DNA of 11,886 nucleotides from Candidatus Elusimicrobium euhamitermitis (GTDB lineage: Bacteria; Elusimicrobiota; Elusimicrobia; Elusimicrobiales; Elusimicrobiaceae), in the NCBI GenBank assembly GCA_031254225.1, contig JAIRUU010000009.1:1-11886 (forward strand). Direction: 5' to 3'. The number at the start of each line of letters is the position of its first letter. The stretch's first letter is position 1. Positions 1 to 8,293 of this stretch are shown one piece after another. The notes below the pieces were generated by a model. The model searched no databases. It was not told the origin of the DNA and saw nothing but the letters and a program-made list of their open reading frames with translations. A program made the translations under genes and the position numbers.

Positions 1-1
1 T

Positions 2-448
2 GTTCCTTCTCGTCCGCCGAAGTGTGAAACAGTAACGGTTAAAGTCCGCGCAAGCGCTCTGATTTCAAACAAGACAAAAGACGTTGAGGTATGTAAAAGC
101 GCAATTAATCCTAAAGTTAATAAAATGCTGAACGGGATGTCAGATGGAATAAAGCAACAGTTTCCAGAAATTTTTGACAGTTCGGAAATTTGGGTTGCAA
201 AATGTACAAACCATCTTGAGATAACAGTAAAAAAAAGTGACGTGGTCAAACTGGCCGCTTTTGCAAGATTATCAATTGCGCCACTAATGGATCTGGGTGA
301 AAAAATGATATATGGGAAATACCCTGACTGCACAAACATTACGCAAGATACATTTAAAGTAGGTACTTTAACAGCGCAAAATAAAAAAGCTCTTGATATA
401 GAAAAAACTAAAATTATAAGGTGCTGCCCGATAAACCGGAAACCTTAA
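2..448 (+). CDS. Unrecognised protein, 3' part (5' end cut by the window edge)
   Basis: The frame that ends with TAA at 446-448 is open without interruption back to position 2, giving at least 148 codons, so the gene very likely begins outside the window. The in-frame ATG at 125 has no Shine-Dalgarno sequence before it and is probably an internal methionine. The visible protein is hydrophilic, lysine-rich and has six cysteines (the last pair is the CC near the C-terminus in RCCPINRKP). It has no obvious membrane segment or catalytic motif. I do not recognise a family. It converges on dnaE and is separated from it by a shared terminator at 468-504. Its reading frame and protein-like composition support coding; its function is unknown. 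Confidence 0.6.
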   Translation, partial: VPSRPPKCETVTVKVRASALISNKTKDVEVCKSAINPKVNKMLNGMSDGIKQQFPEIFDSSEIWVAKCTNHLEITVKKSDVVKLAAFARLSIAPLMDLGEKMIYGKYPDCTNITQDTFKVGTLTAQNKKALDIEKTKIIRCCPINRKP

Positions 449-467
449 CTATAAACTGAGAATATAA

Positions 468-504
468 AAAACAGGCGCGACGGAAATCCTGCCGCGCCTG
501 TTTT
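468..504. terminator. Bidirectional intrinsic terminator between convergent genes
   Basis: A perfect 12-bp inverted repeat has arms 468-479 (AAAACAGGCGCG) and 493-504 (CGCGCCTGTTTT) with a 13-nt loop. The GC-rich core is flanked by A/T runs on both sides, so either strand yields a hairpin followed by U residues. It lies 20 nt after the stop of the left-edge gene and 10 nt beyond the dnaE stop. It should therefore end both transcripts. The T run is longer for the minus-strand (dnaE) direction. Confidence 0.88.
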
Positions 505-513
505 ATGTCTATC

Positions 514-3500
514 TCAGCGGTCAAAGTCCCATGCGCCCGGGCCTGCGGTGGCTTCTATAAAATCTATAAGCGGTTTGTGGATTACTATATTGTGTTTGGT
601 GCGGAGCAGAAACGGCGCGCCGCCGTTCGCGTCGCCGACGCTGAAATATACTTCGCTCGCGCCTTTGCCGCGTTCAAGCAGGCTTTCCAGCTGGCGCAGA
701 TTTATTTCGCTGTAATTTGCCGGAATGTTTATCGTAATTTTTTTTGCGACTCTTGAGACGGCGTTTACTATCGTGGTTACGGCGTTAACCATAATTTCTG
801 TGCGCGCGCTTTCCGCGTCGGTTTTTATGTCGCCCGTCAGAAAAACTATGGCGTTGTTTTCAATTTTGTCCGCCACCTCGGCGTACACGCGGGAATAAGC
901 GTTTGCGGTTATGCCGCCCGTAGTATCCTCCAGCGTAAACTGCGCCCAGTCCTCTTTGCGTTTGTTCTGGCGTTTTTTAACGCGCGTTATAATGCCTGCA
1001 ACGGTTACCGCGCCGCTTAAATTTCTGTCGTTAATTTCCTGCACGGTAACGGTTTTCAGTTTTTTAATAATATTTTTATATTTGTCCAGCGGGTGGCCGG
1101 AGAGGAAAAAACCCAAAACTTCTTTTTCCGCGTCCAGCATTTCCGCCTGCGTAAACGGCCGCGGTTTTATTTTAACCGCGGCTTTTTTGACTGTAACGAA
1201 ACTTGCGGTATCTTCGCCGAACAGACTGTCCGCGGCGGAAAGTTTTTCTTGTTTTAACTTGGAAGTCATGTCCAGCAAATCTTCCATGTCGGCAAGCATC
1301 TGCGCGCGCGCGGCCGCCGGAGCAATACCCGGCATAAGGCTGTCCAGCGCACCGGCTTTAATTAAACTTTCTATTGTTTTTTTATTCGCGGCGCGTAAAT
1401 CAATGCGTTCAATCAAATCTTCAAAATTTTTGTACGGATTTCCCGCGCGGGCCGCGACTATGGAGGCAGCCGGTTCGCTCCCGACGTTTTTTACTGCCTC
1501 TAAGCCGAAGCGCAAAACTTCTTTGCCGTTTTCCTTGGCGACGGAAAAATTTTCTTTTGAAGCGTTAACGTCCGGCCCCAAAGTTTCAAAACCCATGCGG
1601 CGGGCTTCGTCAATATAAGTAACGATTTTATTTTCTTTGTCGTCCGAGCCTATGGCGTTGTGCCCTATTTCGTTTGTCAGCACCGCGCACATAAATTCAA
1701 TGGGATAATTCGCTTTCAAATACGCCGTCTGATAAGAAACCAGCGCGTAGGCCACGGAGTGTGATTTGTTAAAACCGTAGCCCGCAAATTTGCTCATCTG
1801 TTCAAAAATTTTATCGGCCAGTTTGGCGTTAATATGTTTTTCGCCGCAGCCTTTGATAAAATTCTGGCGCCACTTTTCCATTTCTTCAACTTTCTTTTTA
1901 CCCATGGCTTTGCGCAGGCTGTCCGCCTGGCCCGGGGTAAAACCGCCCAGGCTTTTTGAAATTTCCATGATTTGTTCCTGATAAACCATGGTGCCGTAAG
2001 TTTCTTTTAAAATCGGCTCCAAAAGCGGATGGTCATAAGCTATTTTTTCCTGCCCTGCTTTGCGGCGCACAAAGCTGTCCAACATGCCGGACTCCATAGG
2101 TCCGGGACGGTAGAGCGCTATTATAGCCGAAATGTCGTTGAATTCAGACGCGCGCATTCTTTTGGCCAAATCCCTCATGCCGCCGCTTTCCATCTGGAAC
2201 ACGCCCAGTGTCCGCGCGGAGGACAGCTGTTCATAAGCCTTTTTATCGTCCAGCGGAATTTTGTCTATATCAATATCAATGCCGCGCATTTCCTTTAAAA
2301 GTTTAATCGTATTTTCAATGATTGTTAAAGTGCGCAGGCCCAAAAAGTCTATTTTCAAAAGGCCGAGGTCCACCAGCGTTTCGCCTTCGTACTGCGTAGT
2401 AACCGCTTCTCTCGCGCCGCGCGCCAAAGGAGTGTAATTTGACACTTCCTCGCGCGTGACCACTATGCCGGCCGCATGTATGCCGGCATGTCTTTTTAAA
2501 CCCTCAAGTTTTTTAGCGTAATCAAAAAGTTTTGCCGTCTGCGGGTTGGAGGCTATTTCATGCCGCAGGTCTTTAACGTCCTCTATCGCGCTGTCCAAAG
2601 TGGTGCCCAGGTCATTTGGAATAAGTTTGGTAATGCGGTTAGAATCCGCGACGGAAATTCCCATTGCGCGCGCGACGTCTTTGACGGCCATTTTCGCTTT
2701 CATTGTGCCGAAAGTGATAATCTGCGCCACGTTTGTCTGGCCGTATTTGTTGCGGACGTATTCTATGACAGCGTCCCGTCCCGCGTCTGAAAAATCAATG
2801 TCCAGATCGGGCATTGTAAGACGGTCTGGATTTAAAAAACGCTCAAAGAGCAGGCCGTTTTTAATAGGGTCAACCTTTGTGATATTTAAACTGTACGCCA
2901 CTATGGAGCCAGCCCCGCTGCCGCGCCCTGGCCCTACGGGTATGCCGCTCCTGCGCGCGTAATCAATGAAGTCCGCAACTATCAAAAAGTAACTTGCAAA
3001 TCCCATTTTGCCTATGACGCCCAGTTCAAACTCAAGACGTTCTTTATAGTTTTGCGGAATTTCGCCGCCCTGGAATTTTTTTGCAAGGCCCTTTTCACAA
3101 AGCTGGGAAAGATAAGTTTCTATGTTTGTATATTCCGCCGGAATGTCAAAAGCCGGCAGGATAAAACCATGTTTTGGCAGCGTAAAATTACATTTTTCTG
3201 CTACCGCAAGAGTGTTTTTTATCGCGTCCGGCGTGTGGGAAAAAAGCTGCGCCATCTCGTCCGCGCTTTTGAAGTAAAGTTCGTGCGTGGTCATTTTCAT
3301 GCGGGTCGGATCGTCCAGAGTTTTGCCGGTGGAAATGCACAGGTGTATGTCATGGGCGGACCAGTCTTCTTTTTTCTCGTAGTGGCAGTCATTGGTGGCA
3401 ACGGCCGGTATGCCGGTAAGTTTGGAAACTTCCAGCAGTTTGGGCAGCACCAGCTGTTCGGCGTCAATGCCGTGGTCCATTAATTCTATGTAATAATTCC

Positions 3501-4017
3501 CTTTGCCTAAAATATTTTCATATGTTTTGGCCGCTTCGCACGCCTGTGAAATTGTGCCGTTAAGACAGGCTTGGCTTACCTCGCCTTTTAAACAGCCGGA
3601 TAAGGCCAAAATGCCCTGCGCGTGCTCTGCCAGCAGCTCTTTGTCTATGCGCGGATGGTAATAAAAACCGTCCAGCCAGGCTTTTGAAATAAGCTTCATT
3701 AAATTCTGATAACCGCCGTAATCTTTGGCGAGTAATGTGAGGTGGAAAGTTTTGGCGAGGCCCTTTTCTTTGTTTGTATATTTTCCGTCGGTAATATAAG
3801 CCTCGCAGCCGATAATAGGTTTAAGGCCCGCGGCTGCGGCGTTTTTATAAAATTCCATTGAGCCGTACATATTGCCGTGGTCGGTCAGAGCCATGGCTTT
3901 CATGCCGCCCGCCGCAACGGATTTCAAAAAGCGCGACGGCCCCTTTTCGGACAGTCTTAACATGCCGTCCAAAAGTGAGTATTCGCTGTGATTATGAAGA
4001 TGTACAAATTCTGCCAT
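514..4017 (-). CDS. dnaE: DNA polymerase III catalytic subunit alpha (DnaE1 type)
   Basis: This is the replicative polymerase subunit, 1167 aa, close to the usual DnaE length of about 1160. The N-terminal PHP domain keeps its metal-binding histidines (HLHNHSEYSLLDG from residue 6; ALTDHGNMYG; TNDCHY). The polymerase core has GPGRGSGAGS and the catalytic PDLDIDF motif (D404 and D406), with the third aspartate in KIDFLG (D557). Fingers, helix-hairpin-helix and an OB fold at about 1000-1080 follow. SLF at 931-933 in AADSLFGED looks like the internal beta-clamp-binding peptide with the usual glutamine missing. No DEDD exonuclease domain is inserted, so this is DnaE and not PolC; proofreading would need a separate subunit or the PHP domain. 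The ATG start is preceded by AGGA at a 7-nt distance. The gene is transcribed away from the NUDIX-mutS operon. Confidence 0.97.
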   Translation of the reverse strand: MAEFVHLHNHSEYSLLDGMLRLSEKGPSRFLKSVAAGGMKAMALTDHGNMYGSMEFYKNAAAAGLKPIIGCEAYITDGKYTNKEKGLAKTFHLTLLAKDYGGYQNLMKLISKAWLDGFYYHPRIDKELLAEHAQGILALSGCLKGEVSQACLNGTISQACEAAKTYENILGKGNYYIELMDHGIDAEQLVLPKLLEVSKLTGIPAVATNDCHYEKKEDWSAHDIHLCISTGKTLDDPTRMKMTTHELYFKSADEMAQLFSHTPDAIKNTLAVAEKCNFTLPKHGFILPAFDIPAEYTNIETYLSQLCEKGLAKKFQGGEIPQNYKERLEFELGVIGKMGFASYFLIVADFIDYARRSGIPVGPGRGSGAGSIVAYSLNITKVDPIKNGLLFERFLNPDRLTMPDLDIDFSDAGRDAVIEYVRNKYGQTNVAQIITFGTMKAKMAVKDVARAMGISVADSNRITKLIPNDLGTTLDSAIEDVKDLRHEIASNPQTAKLFDYAKKLEGLKRHAGIHAAGIVVTREEVSNYTPLARGAREAVTTQYEGETLVDLGLLKIDFLGLRTLTIIENTIKLLKEMRGIDIDIDKIPLDDKKAYEQLSSARTLGVFQMESGGMRDLAKRMRASEFNDISAIIALYRPGPMESGMLDSFVRRKAGQEKIAYDHPLLEPILKETYGTMVYQEQIMEISKSLGGFTPGQADSLRKAMGKKKVEEMEKWRQNFIKGCGEKHINAKLADKIFEQMSKFAGYGFNKSHSVAYALVSYQTAYLKANYPIEFMCAVLTNEIGHNAIGSDDKENKIVTYIDEARRMGFETLGPDVNASKENFSVAKENGKEVLRFGLEAVKNVGSEPAASIVAARAGNPYKNFEDLIERIDLRAANKKTIESLIKAGALDSLMPGIAPAAARAQMLADMEDLLDMTSKLKQEKLSAADSLFGEDTASFVTVKKAAVKIKPRPFTQAEMLDAEKEVLGFFLSGHPLDKYKNIIKKLKTVTVQEINDRNLSGAVTVAGIITRVKKRQNKRKEDWAQFTLEDTTGGITANAYSRVYAEVADKIENNAIVFLTGDIKTDAESARTEIMVNAVTTIVNAVSRVAKKITINIPANYSEINLRQLESLLERGKGASEVYFSVGDANGGAPFLLRTKHNIVIHKPLIDFIEATAGPGAWDFDR

Positions 4018-4100
4018 AAGGAGGTCCTGTGGATTTTATATATAGTAGTAAAATTTAACCGCGCGCACAAATATATATACCTAAAATGTATAATAAATTT
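4018..4100. promoter_or_regulatory. Divergent promoter region between dnaE and the NUDIX-mutS operon
   Basis: This short AT-rich spacer must hold the starts of both transcripts. For dnaE, a TATAAA (minus strand, 4040-4035) would start RNA near 4028, leaving a short leader that contains the AGGA ribosome binding site. For the operon, a perfect TATAAT lies at 4089-4094, seven positions before the A of the ATG at 4101. Neither has a convincing -35 hexamer at 17 nt. The segment between is dominated by alternating AT runs (TATATATA at 4072-4079). The -10 calls are pattern matches only. Confidence 0.45.
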
Positions 4101-4643
4101 ATGTCTTACTATGATAAATTAGAAGAAACTAAAATTTCAAGCAAAAGCCTGCACCGCGGGGTTGTGGGTTTTAATAAAGATATTGTGCGTCTTATTGACG
4201 GCTCCACCGCGACGCGGGAATATATGGTGCACCCGGGCGCAAGCGCGGTGCTGCCGGTTATCGGCGGCAAAGCGGTGCTTGTCCAGCAATACCGCTACCC
4301 CGTGCATAAGACTACCTGGGAAATACCCGCCGGCAAAATGAAAAAGGGCCAGACGCCGCTTTCCTGCGCCAAGGCGGAGCTGCGGGAAGAAACAGGTTAC
4401 GCCGCGTCCAAAATAAAAAAGTTAATATCATTCCACCCGTGCTGCGCTTTTTCAGACGAAATTTTACATATTTTTATCGCCGAAGGTTTAAAACCAGGCA
4501 AAACAAACCCCGACGAAGACGAATTTTTAAACGTAAAACTTTTTCCTTTAAAAACCGCGTATAACATGATAAAAAACGGTTTGATAACGGATTCCAAAAC
4601 CATAATAGCCCTAAGCTTATACAGGAATATGCATGGACGCTAA
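4101..4643 (+). CDS. NUDIX hydrolase, ADP-ribose pyrophosphatase-like
   Basis: This is a 180-aa protein of the ADP-ribose/nucleotide-sugar pyrophosphatase branch of NUDIX, expected to split a nucleoside diphosphate linked to another group. The NUDIX box spans residues 78-100. The catalytic glutamates E93, E96 and E97 are kept, while the first conserved Glu is Q84 and the Arg is A92. EIPAGK just before the box and AFSDE just after it fit the ADP-ribose subfamily. I prefer the ATG at 4101 over the in-frame ATG at 4086: 4086 lies upstream of a TATAAT box that would start RNA at 4101, and the product then begins in the usual family manner. Neither ATG has a Shine-Dalgarno sequence. The last 11 nt overlap mutS, so it is the first gene of the mismatch-repair operon. 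The exact substrate is not determined. Confidence 0.9.
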   Translation: MSYYDKLEETKISSKSLHRGVVGFNKDIVRLIDGSTATREYMVHPGASAVLPVIGGKAVLVQQYRYPVHKTTWEIPAGKMKKGQTPLSCAKAELREETGYAASKIKKLISFHPCCAFSDEILHIFIAEGLKPGKTNPDEDEFLNVKLFPLKTAYNMIKNGLITDSKTIIALSLYRNMHGR

Positions 4644-7182
4644 CCCGCAGACCCCGCTTATGCGGCAGTATTACGACGTTAAAAACAAAAACCCGGGCAT
4701 TATAGTTTTATTCCGCTTGGGCGATTTTTACGAAATGTTTGACGCCGACGCGCGGGAAGCCAGCCGCATTTTGGGCATTGCCTTAACCGCCCGCCACGGC
4801 ACGCCCATGTGCGGCGTGCCTTACCACTCCGCCGCAAGCTATATAAATAAACTTATCAAAGACGGCAAAAAAGTGGGAATTTGCGAACAGGTCGGCGCGG
4901 GAGACGGCAAGAGCAAGCTTTTTGAGCGTAAAATAGTCCGCGTAATCACGCCCGGCACCGTCATAGAAGACAATATGCTGCAAAGCGGCGTAAGCAATTA
5001 TCTCGCCTGCGTTTTAACGCAAAAATCCGGCTGGGGCGCGGCGGTGATAGACGTGTCCACCGGCGAGTTTTGGGTAACGCAGAATGACGGCGACGCGTCT
5101 TTAAACGCGCTTTCCAATATGCTCGCCGCCGTCAGCCCCGCCGAAATAATTTTGGACAGAATTGCTTTTGAACGCGTTAACGCCGCCATGCTTCTGCCGC
5201 CGAGCGTCGCGGTAACCACCGTCGCGCGGGAAGACGGCGCGGTGCCGGACAACTGGCCCGCCAAAGCGGTCTGGGCGGGCAAAACCGCCGCGCTGAGCTG
5301 CGCGCTTACCGTTATAAAATATGTAAATATTAATGAGCCCGGATTTAAAGATATTCTTATTCCTTTCTATAAAGAAATTTCAAATTATATGGCTTTGGAC
5401 GAGAACGCCGTGCGCAACCTTGAGTTAGTCCATAGCGCGGGCGGCGGCAAAAAAGGCAGTCTGCTTGATTTACTGGACTTCACGTGCACGCCCATGGGCA
5501 CGCGGCTCTTAAAAAACTGGATTTTAAACCCGCTTATTGAAGTTGAGCATATTCACAAACGCCAGGCTAATGTTTCAAATTTTTATGATAATTCCTCCGC
5601 CGGCGAAGAACTGGAAATAATTTTAAAAGATATCAGCGACATTGAACGCATAATGAGCCGCGTTACCACGGGTAATGCAAGCCCGCGCGATATGGCGGGC
5701 CTTTCCAAATCCCTTTCCGCGTACGCGCGCGTACGGGACTGGCTTGAAAAATACGCCGCCGTCGCCCCGCAGTTAAAAGAAAATATTATGGCCGGCATAG
5801 CGGCGGTTGAAACGCTGGCCTTAAAACTGCAGTCCGCGCTTGAAGAAAATCCGCCTTTAAAAATTGCTGACGGCGGCGTTATCAAACCGGGCTTCAGCGA
5901 GGGACTTGACGAACTGCGGGGTTTACAGAAAAACAGCAATAAAACTCTTGCCGCTTTATGCGAGCGCGAAAAAATTAATACGGGCATTTCCACGTTAAAA
6001 GTGGGCTATAATTCTGTTTTCGGTTATTATATAGAAGTCAGTAAAGGCCAGACTTCAAAGGTGCCTTTTAATTATACGCGCCGGCAGACTTTAGCCAACG
6101 CGGAGCGTTTTATAACCGAAGAACTTAAAAAAATTGAAGACAATATTTTACATTCGCAGGAAAGAATTTTGCGTCTGGAAACCGATTTGTTTAACGAAAT
6201 GAGAATTTTGGCCGCGAAGGAAATTGAAACACTGCGGTCTTACGCCAAAAATATTGCAAAACTGGACGTTTACCGCGCTTTGGCCGCCGCGGCAAAAACT
6301 TATAATTTTGTTAAGCCCGTCGTGGATAATTCCGCCGCGCTGTCCGCCGCCGCCGCGCGCCACCCTGTTGTGGAAAATTCGCTGCCGCCGGGCAGTTTTG
6401 TGCCAAATGACATAAACCTTGGCGCAGGCACGCAGATTGCAATTATCACGGGCCCTAACATGGGCGGCAAAAGCGTATATTTAAAGCAGTCCGCGCTGCT
6501 TGTAATTTTGGCGCAAATAGGCAGTTTTGTGCCTGCGGAAAGCGCGCACGTCGGGATAATTGATAAAATCATGACGAGGATAGGCGCGCAGGATGCTATC
6601 AGCCGCGGTCAGAGCACTTTTATGGTGGAGATGAGGGAGACGTCGCACATCTTAGCGTCCGCCACGCCGAGGAGTTTGATTTTGCTGGACGAAATCGGCC
6701 GCGGCACCAGCACCTTTGACGGCATTTCCATAGCGTGGGCAATCACGGAATTTTTATATAAGCCATCCGGCGGGCCGAAAGTTTTATTTGCCACGCATTA
6801 TTTTGAACTTACCGATTTGGAAAATAAATACGACGGCATAAAAAATTTCCACGCGCACGTGCAGGAATATAAAGACGCGGCCGGGCAGAGCAAGATTGCG
6901 TTTTTATATAAAATAAACGAGGGCGCGGGCGATAAATCTTACGGAATACACGTGGCCGAACTTGCGGGTCTTCCGCAGACGGCGATAGTGCGCGCCAAAA
7001 AAGTTTTAAAAGATTTGGAAGCCAAAAAAGGCGTAAGCGTTTCTAAAAAAGAGGCGGACGCGCCGGTAGATTTATTTTCCAGCCCGATAGTTGAAGAAAT
7101 AAAACTCGCGGACCCGGCGGCCATGACGCCGCTTGAAGCTTTGCAGATGATAACCGAGTGGAAAAAAAGGATAAACGAATGA
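4633..7182 (+). CDS. mutS: DNA mismatch repair ATPase MutS
   Basis: This is mismatch-recognition protein MutS1, 849 aa, full length. The mismatch-binding domain carries the Phe-x-Glu signature (F32, E34 in RLGDFYEMF), which stacks on the mispaired base. Connector, lever and clamp domains follow. The ATPase domain has Walker A GPNMGGKS at 607-614, Walker B LLDE with D686 and E687, and the STFMVEM and ATHYFEL motifs. Near the C-terminus, PVDLF at 811-815 resembles the beta-clamp-binding pentapeptide seen in MutS proteins. The start at 4633 has AGGA six bases upstream and overlaps the NUDIX gene by 11 nt, which suggests translational coupling. Its final codons (AAAAGGATAAACGAATGA) also supply the ribosome binding site and the ATG of the next gene. 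The split mutS...mutL order, with three foreign-looking genes between, is the odd feature. Confidence 0.98.
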   Translation: MDANPQTPLMRQYYDVKNKNPGIIVLFRLGDFYEMFDADAREASRILGIALTARHGTPMCGVPYHSAASYINKLIKDGKKVGICEQVGAGDGKSKLFERKIVRVITPGTVIEDNMLQSGVSNYLACVLTQKSGWGAAVIDVSTGEFWVTQNDGDASLNALSNMLAAVSPAEIILDRIAFERVNAAMLLPPSVAVTTVAREDGAVPDNWPAKAVWAGKTAALSCALTVIKYVNINEPGFKDILIPFYKEISNYMALDENAVRNLELVHSAGGGKKGSLLDLLDFTCTPMGTRLLKNWILNPLIEVEHIHKRQANVSNFYDNSSAGEELEIILKDISDIERIMSRVTTGNASPRDMAGLSKSLSAYARVRDWLEKYAAVAPQLKENIMAGIAAVETLALKLQSALEENPPLKIADGGVIKPGFSEGLDELRGLQKNSNKTLAALCEREKINTGISTLKVGYNSVFGYYIEVSKGQTSKVPFNYTRRQTLANAERFITEELKKIEDNILHSQERILRLETDLFNEMRILAAKEIETLRSYAKNIAKLDVYRALAAAAKTYNFVKPVVDNSAALSAAAARHPVVENSLPPGSFVPNDINLGAGTQIAIITGPNMGGKSVYLKQSALLVILAQIGSFVPAESAHVGIIDKIMTRIGAQDAISRGQSTFMVEMRETSHILASATPRSLILLDEIGRGTSTFDGISIAWAITEFLYKPSGGPKVLFATHYFELTDLENKYDGIKNFHAHVQEYKDAAGQSKIAFLYKINEGAGDKSYGIHVAELAGLPQTAIVRAKKVLKDLEAKKGVSVSKKEADAPVDLFSSPIVEEIKLADPAAMTPLEALQMITEWKKRINE

Positions 7183-7733
7183 ACTTAAGAGAATCTCCTG
7201 CGGTTAAAAATAAAATTAAAAATTTGAAAGAGATGGTTTTTTATATGACGGCTGTTTTATTTGTAACAATGACCGGTGTCTTTTCTATTATGATGACATA
7301 TACCGGACCAAATGGCATGCCATTACTTTTAGTGCCTCTTTTAGTTATGGCTTTTTTATTTTACAATTTGTCAAAATTTCCAAAATTCTACAAATTTTTA
7401 AAAAATATAGAAAACGGCGGCTGTATAATTTTGAACGGAAAAGGCAATATGGTCCGCAGAGGAATTGGAAGAGATGCAGTCTATCTTCTGGCGGTTGATA
7501 TTATTAACCCCGACGGAACAAAAAAGACTTATGAAAGCGATTATTTCAAAGGAAAACTGCAATCCCAGGCCGCGACCATTCTTGGGCACGTGTTAATCTT
7601 TAGAGAAAAAATCAGCAAAGATTTTTTTGATAAAGTTTTAGCGGAAGATTTTACTGTTTACGTTGATATAAAAAATCCGAAAAATTATTTTGTGGATATT
7701 TCGCCGCTTTACATAGCCGCGGAGCAAAAATGA
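7179..7733 (+). CDS. Two-pass membrane protein, tandem paralog 1
   Basis: This 184-aa protein is of no family I can name with confidence. The start at 7179 (ATGA overlap with the mutS stop) is preferred over the GTG at 7158, because both paralogs begin with the same MNLRESPAVKNKIK and because AAGGA lies seven bases upstream. Hydrophobic segments span about 19-40 and 47-64, followed by a basic stretch (KFPKFYKFLKN) and a soluble C-terminal half. By the positive-inside rule both ends would face the cytoplasm. The C-terminal domain has a hairpin-like segment ending in NPDGTKKTYESD and the closing signature FTVYVDIKNPKNYFVDISPLY. Two membrane helices followed by a small beta-rich domain ending in VYxDxKNPK recalls DUF3592-type proteins, but this is only a resemblance. 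It is the most divergent of the three in its membrane part and is far AT-richer than mutS. Confidence 0.85.
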   Translation: MNLRESPAVKNKIKNLKEMVFYMTAVLFVTMTGVFSIMMTYTGPNGMPLLLVPLLVMAFLFYNLSKFPKFYKFLKNIENGGCIILNGKGNMVRRGIGRDAVYLLAVDIINPDGTKKTYESDYFKGKLQSQAATILGHVLIFREKISKDFFDKVLAEDFTVYVDIKNPKNYFVDISPLYIAAEQK

Positions 7734-7743
7734 GGATAAACGA

Positions 7744-8289
7744 ATGAACCTGAGAGAATCTCCGGCGGTTAAAAATAAAATTAAAGATGCTGTAATTACA
7801 GCGTCTGTCGTGTTAATATTATGTTTTCCTTTTATGGGATTGATGTTTGTTAAAGATAATAAGTTTTTAGTCATTTTTGGCATAATTTTTTTACTGCTTG
7901 TTTTTTATAATATTTATAAATTTTTAAAATTCTATGGGCTTTTAAAAAAAATAGAAACCGGCCAATGTATAATTTTGGCCGGTAAGGGTTATTTTTCCGT
8001 CAGAGGCAGCGGAAATAACAGATATCATATGCTTGAAGTCATGGTTACCAATTCCGACGGGACGACAAAAATGTATGAAAGCGATAAATTCTTTGGAAAA
8101 TTAGGCAGAAAATATACCGCTATTAAAGCGCCGGCCTTTTTTAAACCTTTCTTCGGAACTGCTAATGAAGAATTATTTAATAAAGCTTCAGCGGAAGATT
8201 TTACGGTTTACGTAGATCCCAAAAATCCGAAAAATTATTTTGTGGATATCTCGCCGCTTTACATGGCCGCGGAGCAAAAATTAGGATAA
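7744..8289 (+). CDS. Two-pass membrane protein, tandem paralog 2
   Basis: This is the second copy, 181 aa. Its N-terminus is the same MNLRESPAVKNKIK; membrane segments lie at about 16-36 and 41-58, joined by a very short KDNK turn. The conserved soluble domain includes MLEVMVTNSDGT at 96-107 and ends FTVYVDPKNPKNYFVDIS. The ribosome binding site AGGATAAACGA is a copy of the one at the end of mutS. The gene ends two codons later than its sisters: where copies 1 and 3 have AAATGA, this one has AAATTA, and reading continues to the TAA inside the next ribosome binding site, adding Leu-Gly. It is closer to copy 3 than to copy 1. Base composition is strikingly AT-rich (10 G/C in 7861-7920, against 33 in 8881-8940 of mutL). 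Function is unknown. Confidence 0.85.
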   Translation: MNLRESPAVKNKIKDAVITASVVLILCFPFMGLMFVKDNKFLVIFGIIFLLLVFYNIYKFLKFYGLLKKIETGQCIILAGKGYFSVRGSGNNRYHMLEVMVTNSDGTTKMYESDKFFGKLGRKYTAIKAPAFFKPFFGTANEELFNKASAEDFTVYVDPKNPKNYFVDISPLYMAAEQKLG

Positions 8290-8293
8290 ACGA

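Noticed and set aside
911..1618. A long + strand frame opposite dnaE, and similar frames opposite mutS and mutL.
   Set aside because: Serine-, alanine- and arginine-rich products typical of the antisense of GC-rich coding sequence, with no start signals or motifs.
4018..4060. A perfect AAGGAGGT on the + strand at 4018-4025 followed by a GTG and a 9-codon frame, suggesting a leader peptide.
   Set aside because: The frame is very short, and the candidate operon promoter lies downstream of it. The sequence is the reverse side of the dnaE AGGA site, because AGGACCTCCT is nearly palindromic.
5300..5345. Search for CRISPR repeats, tRNA or rRNA genes within the window.
   Set aside because: None seen on either strand; every long stretch is accounted for by protein-coding genes. 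This coordinate range is only a placeholder for the whole window.
7158..7178. GTG at 7158 as the start of paralog 1.
   Set aside because: It would add MEKKDKR inside mutS. The two paralogs start at the equivalent of 7179, where a properly spaced ribosome binding site is present.
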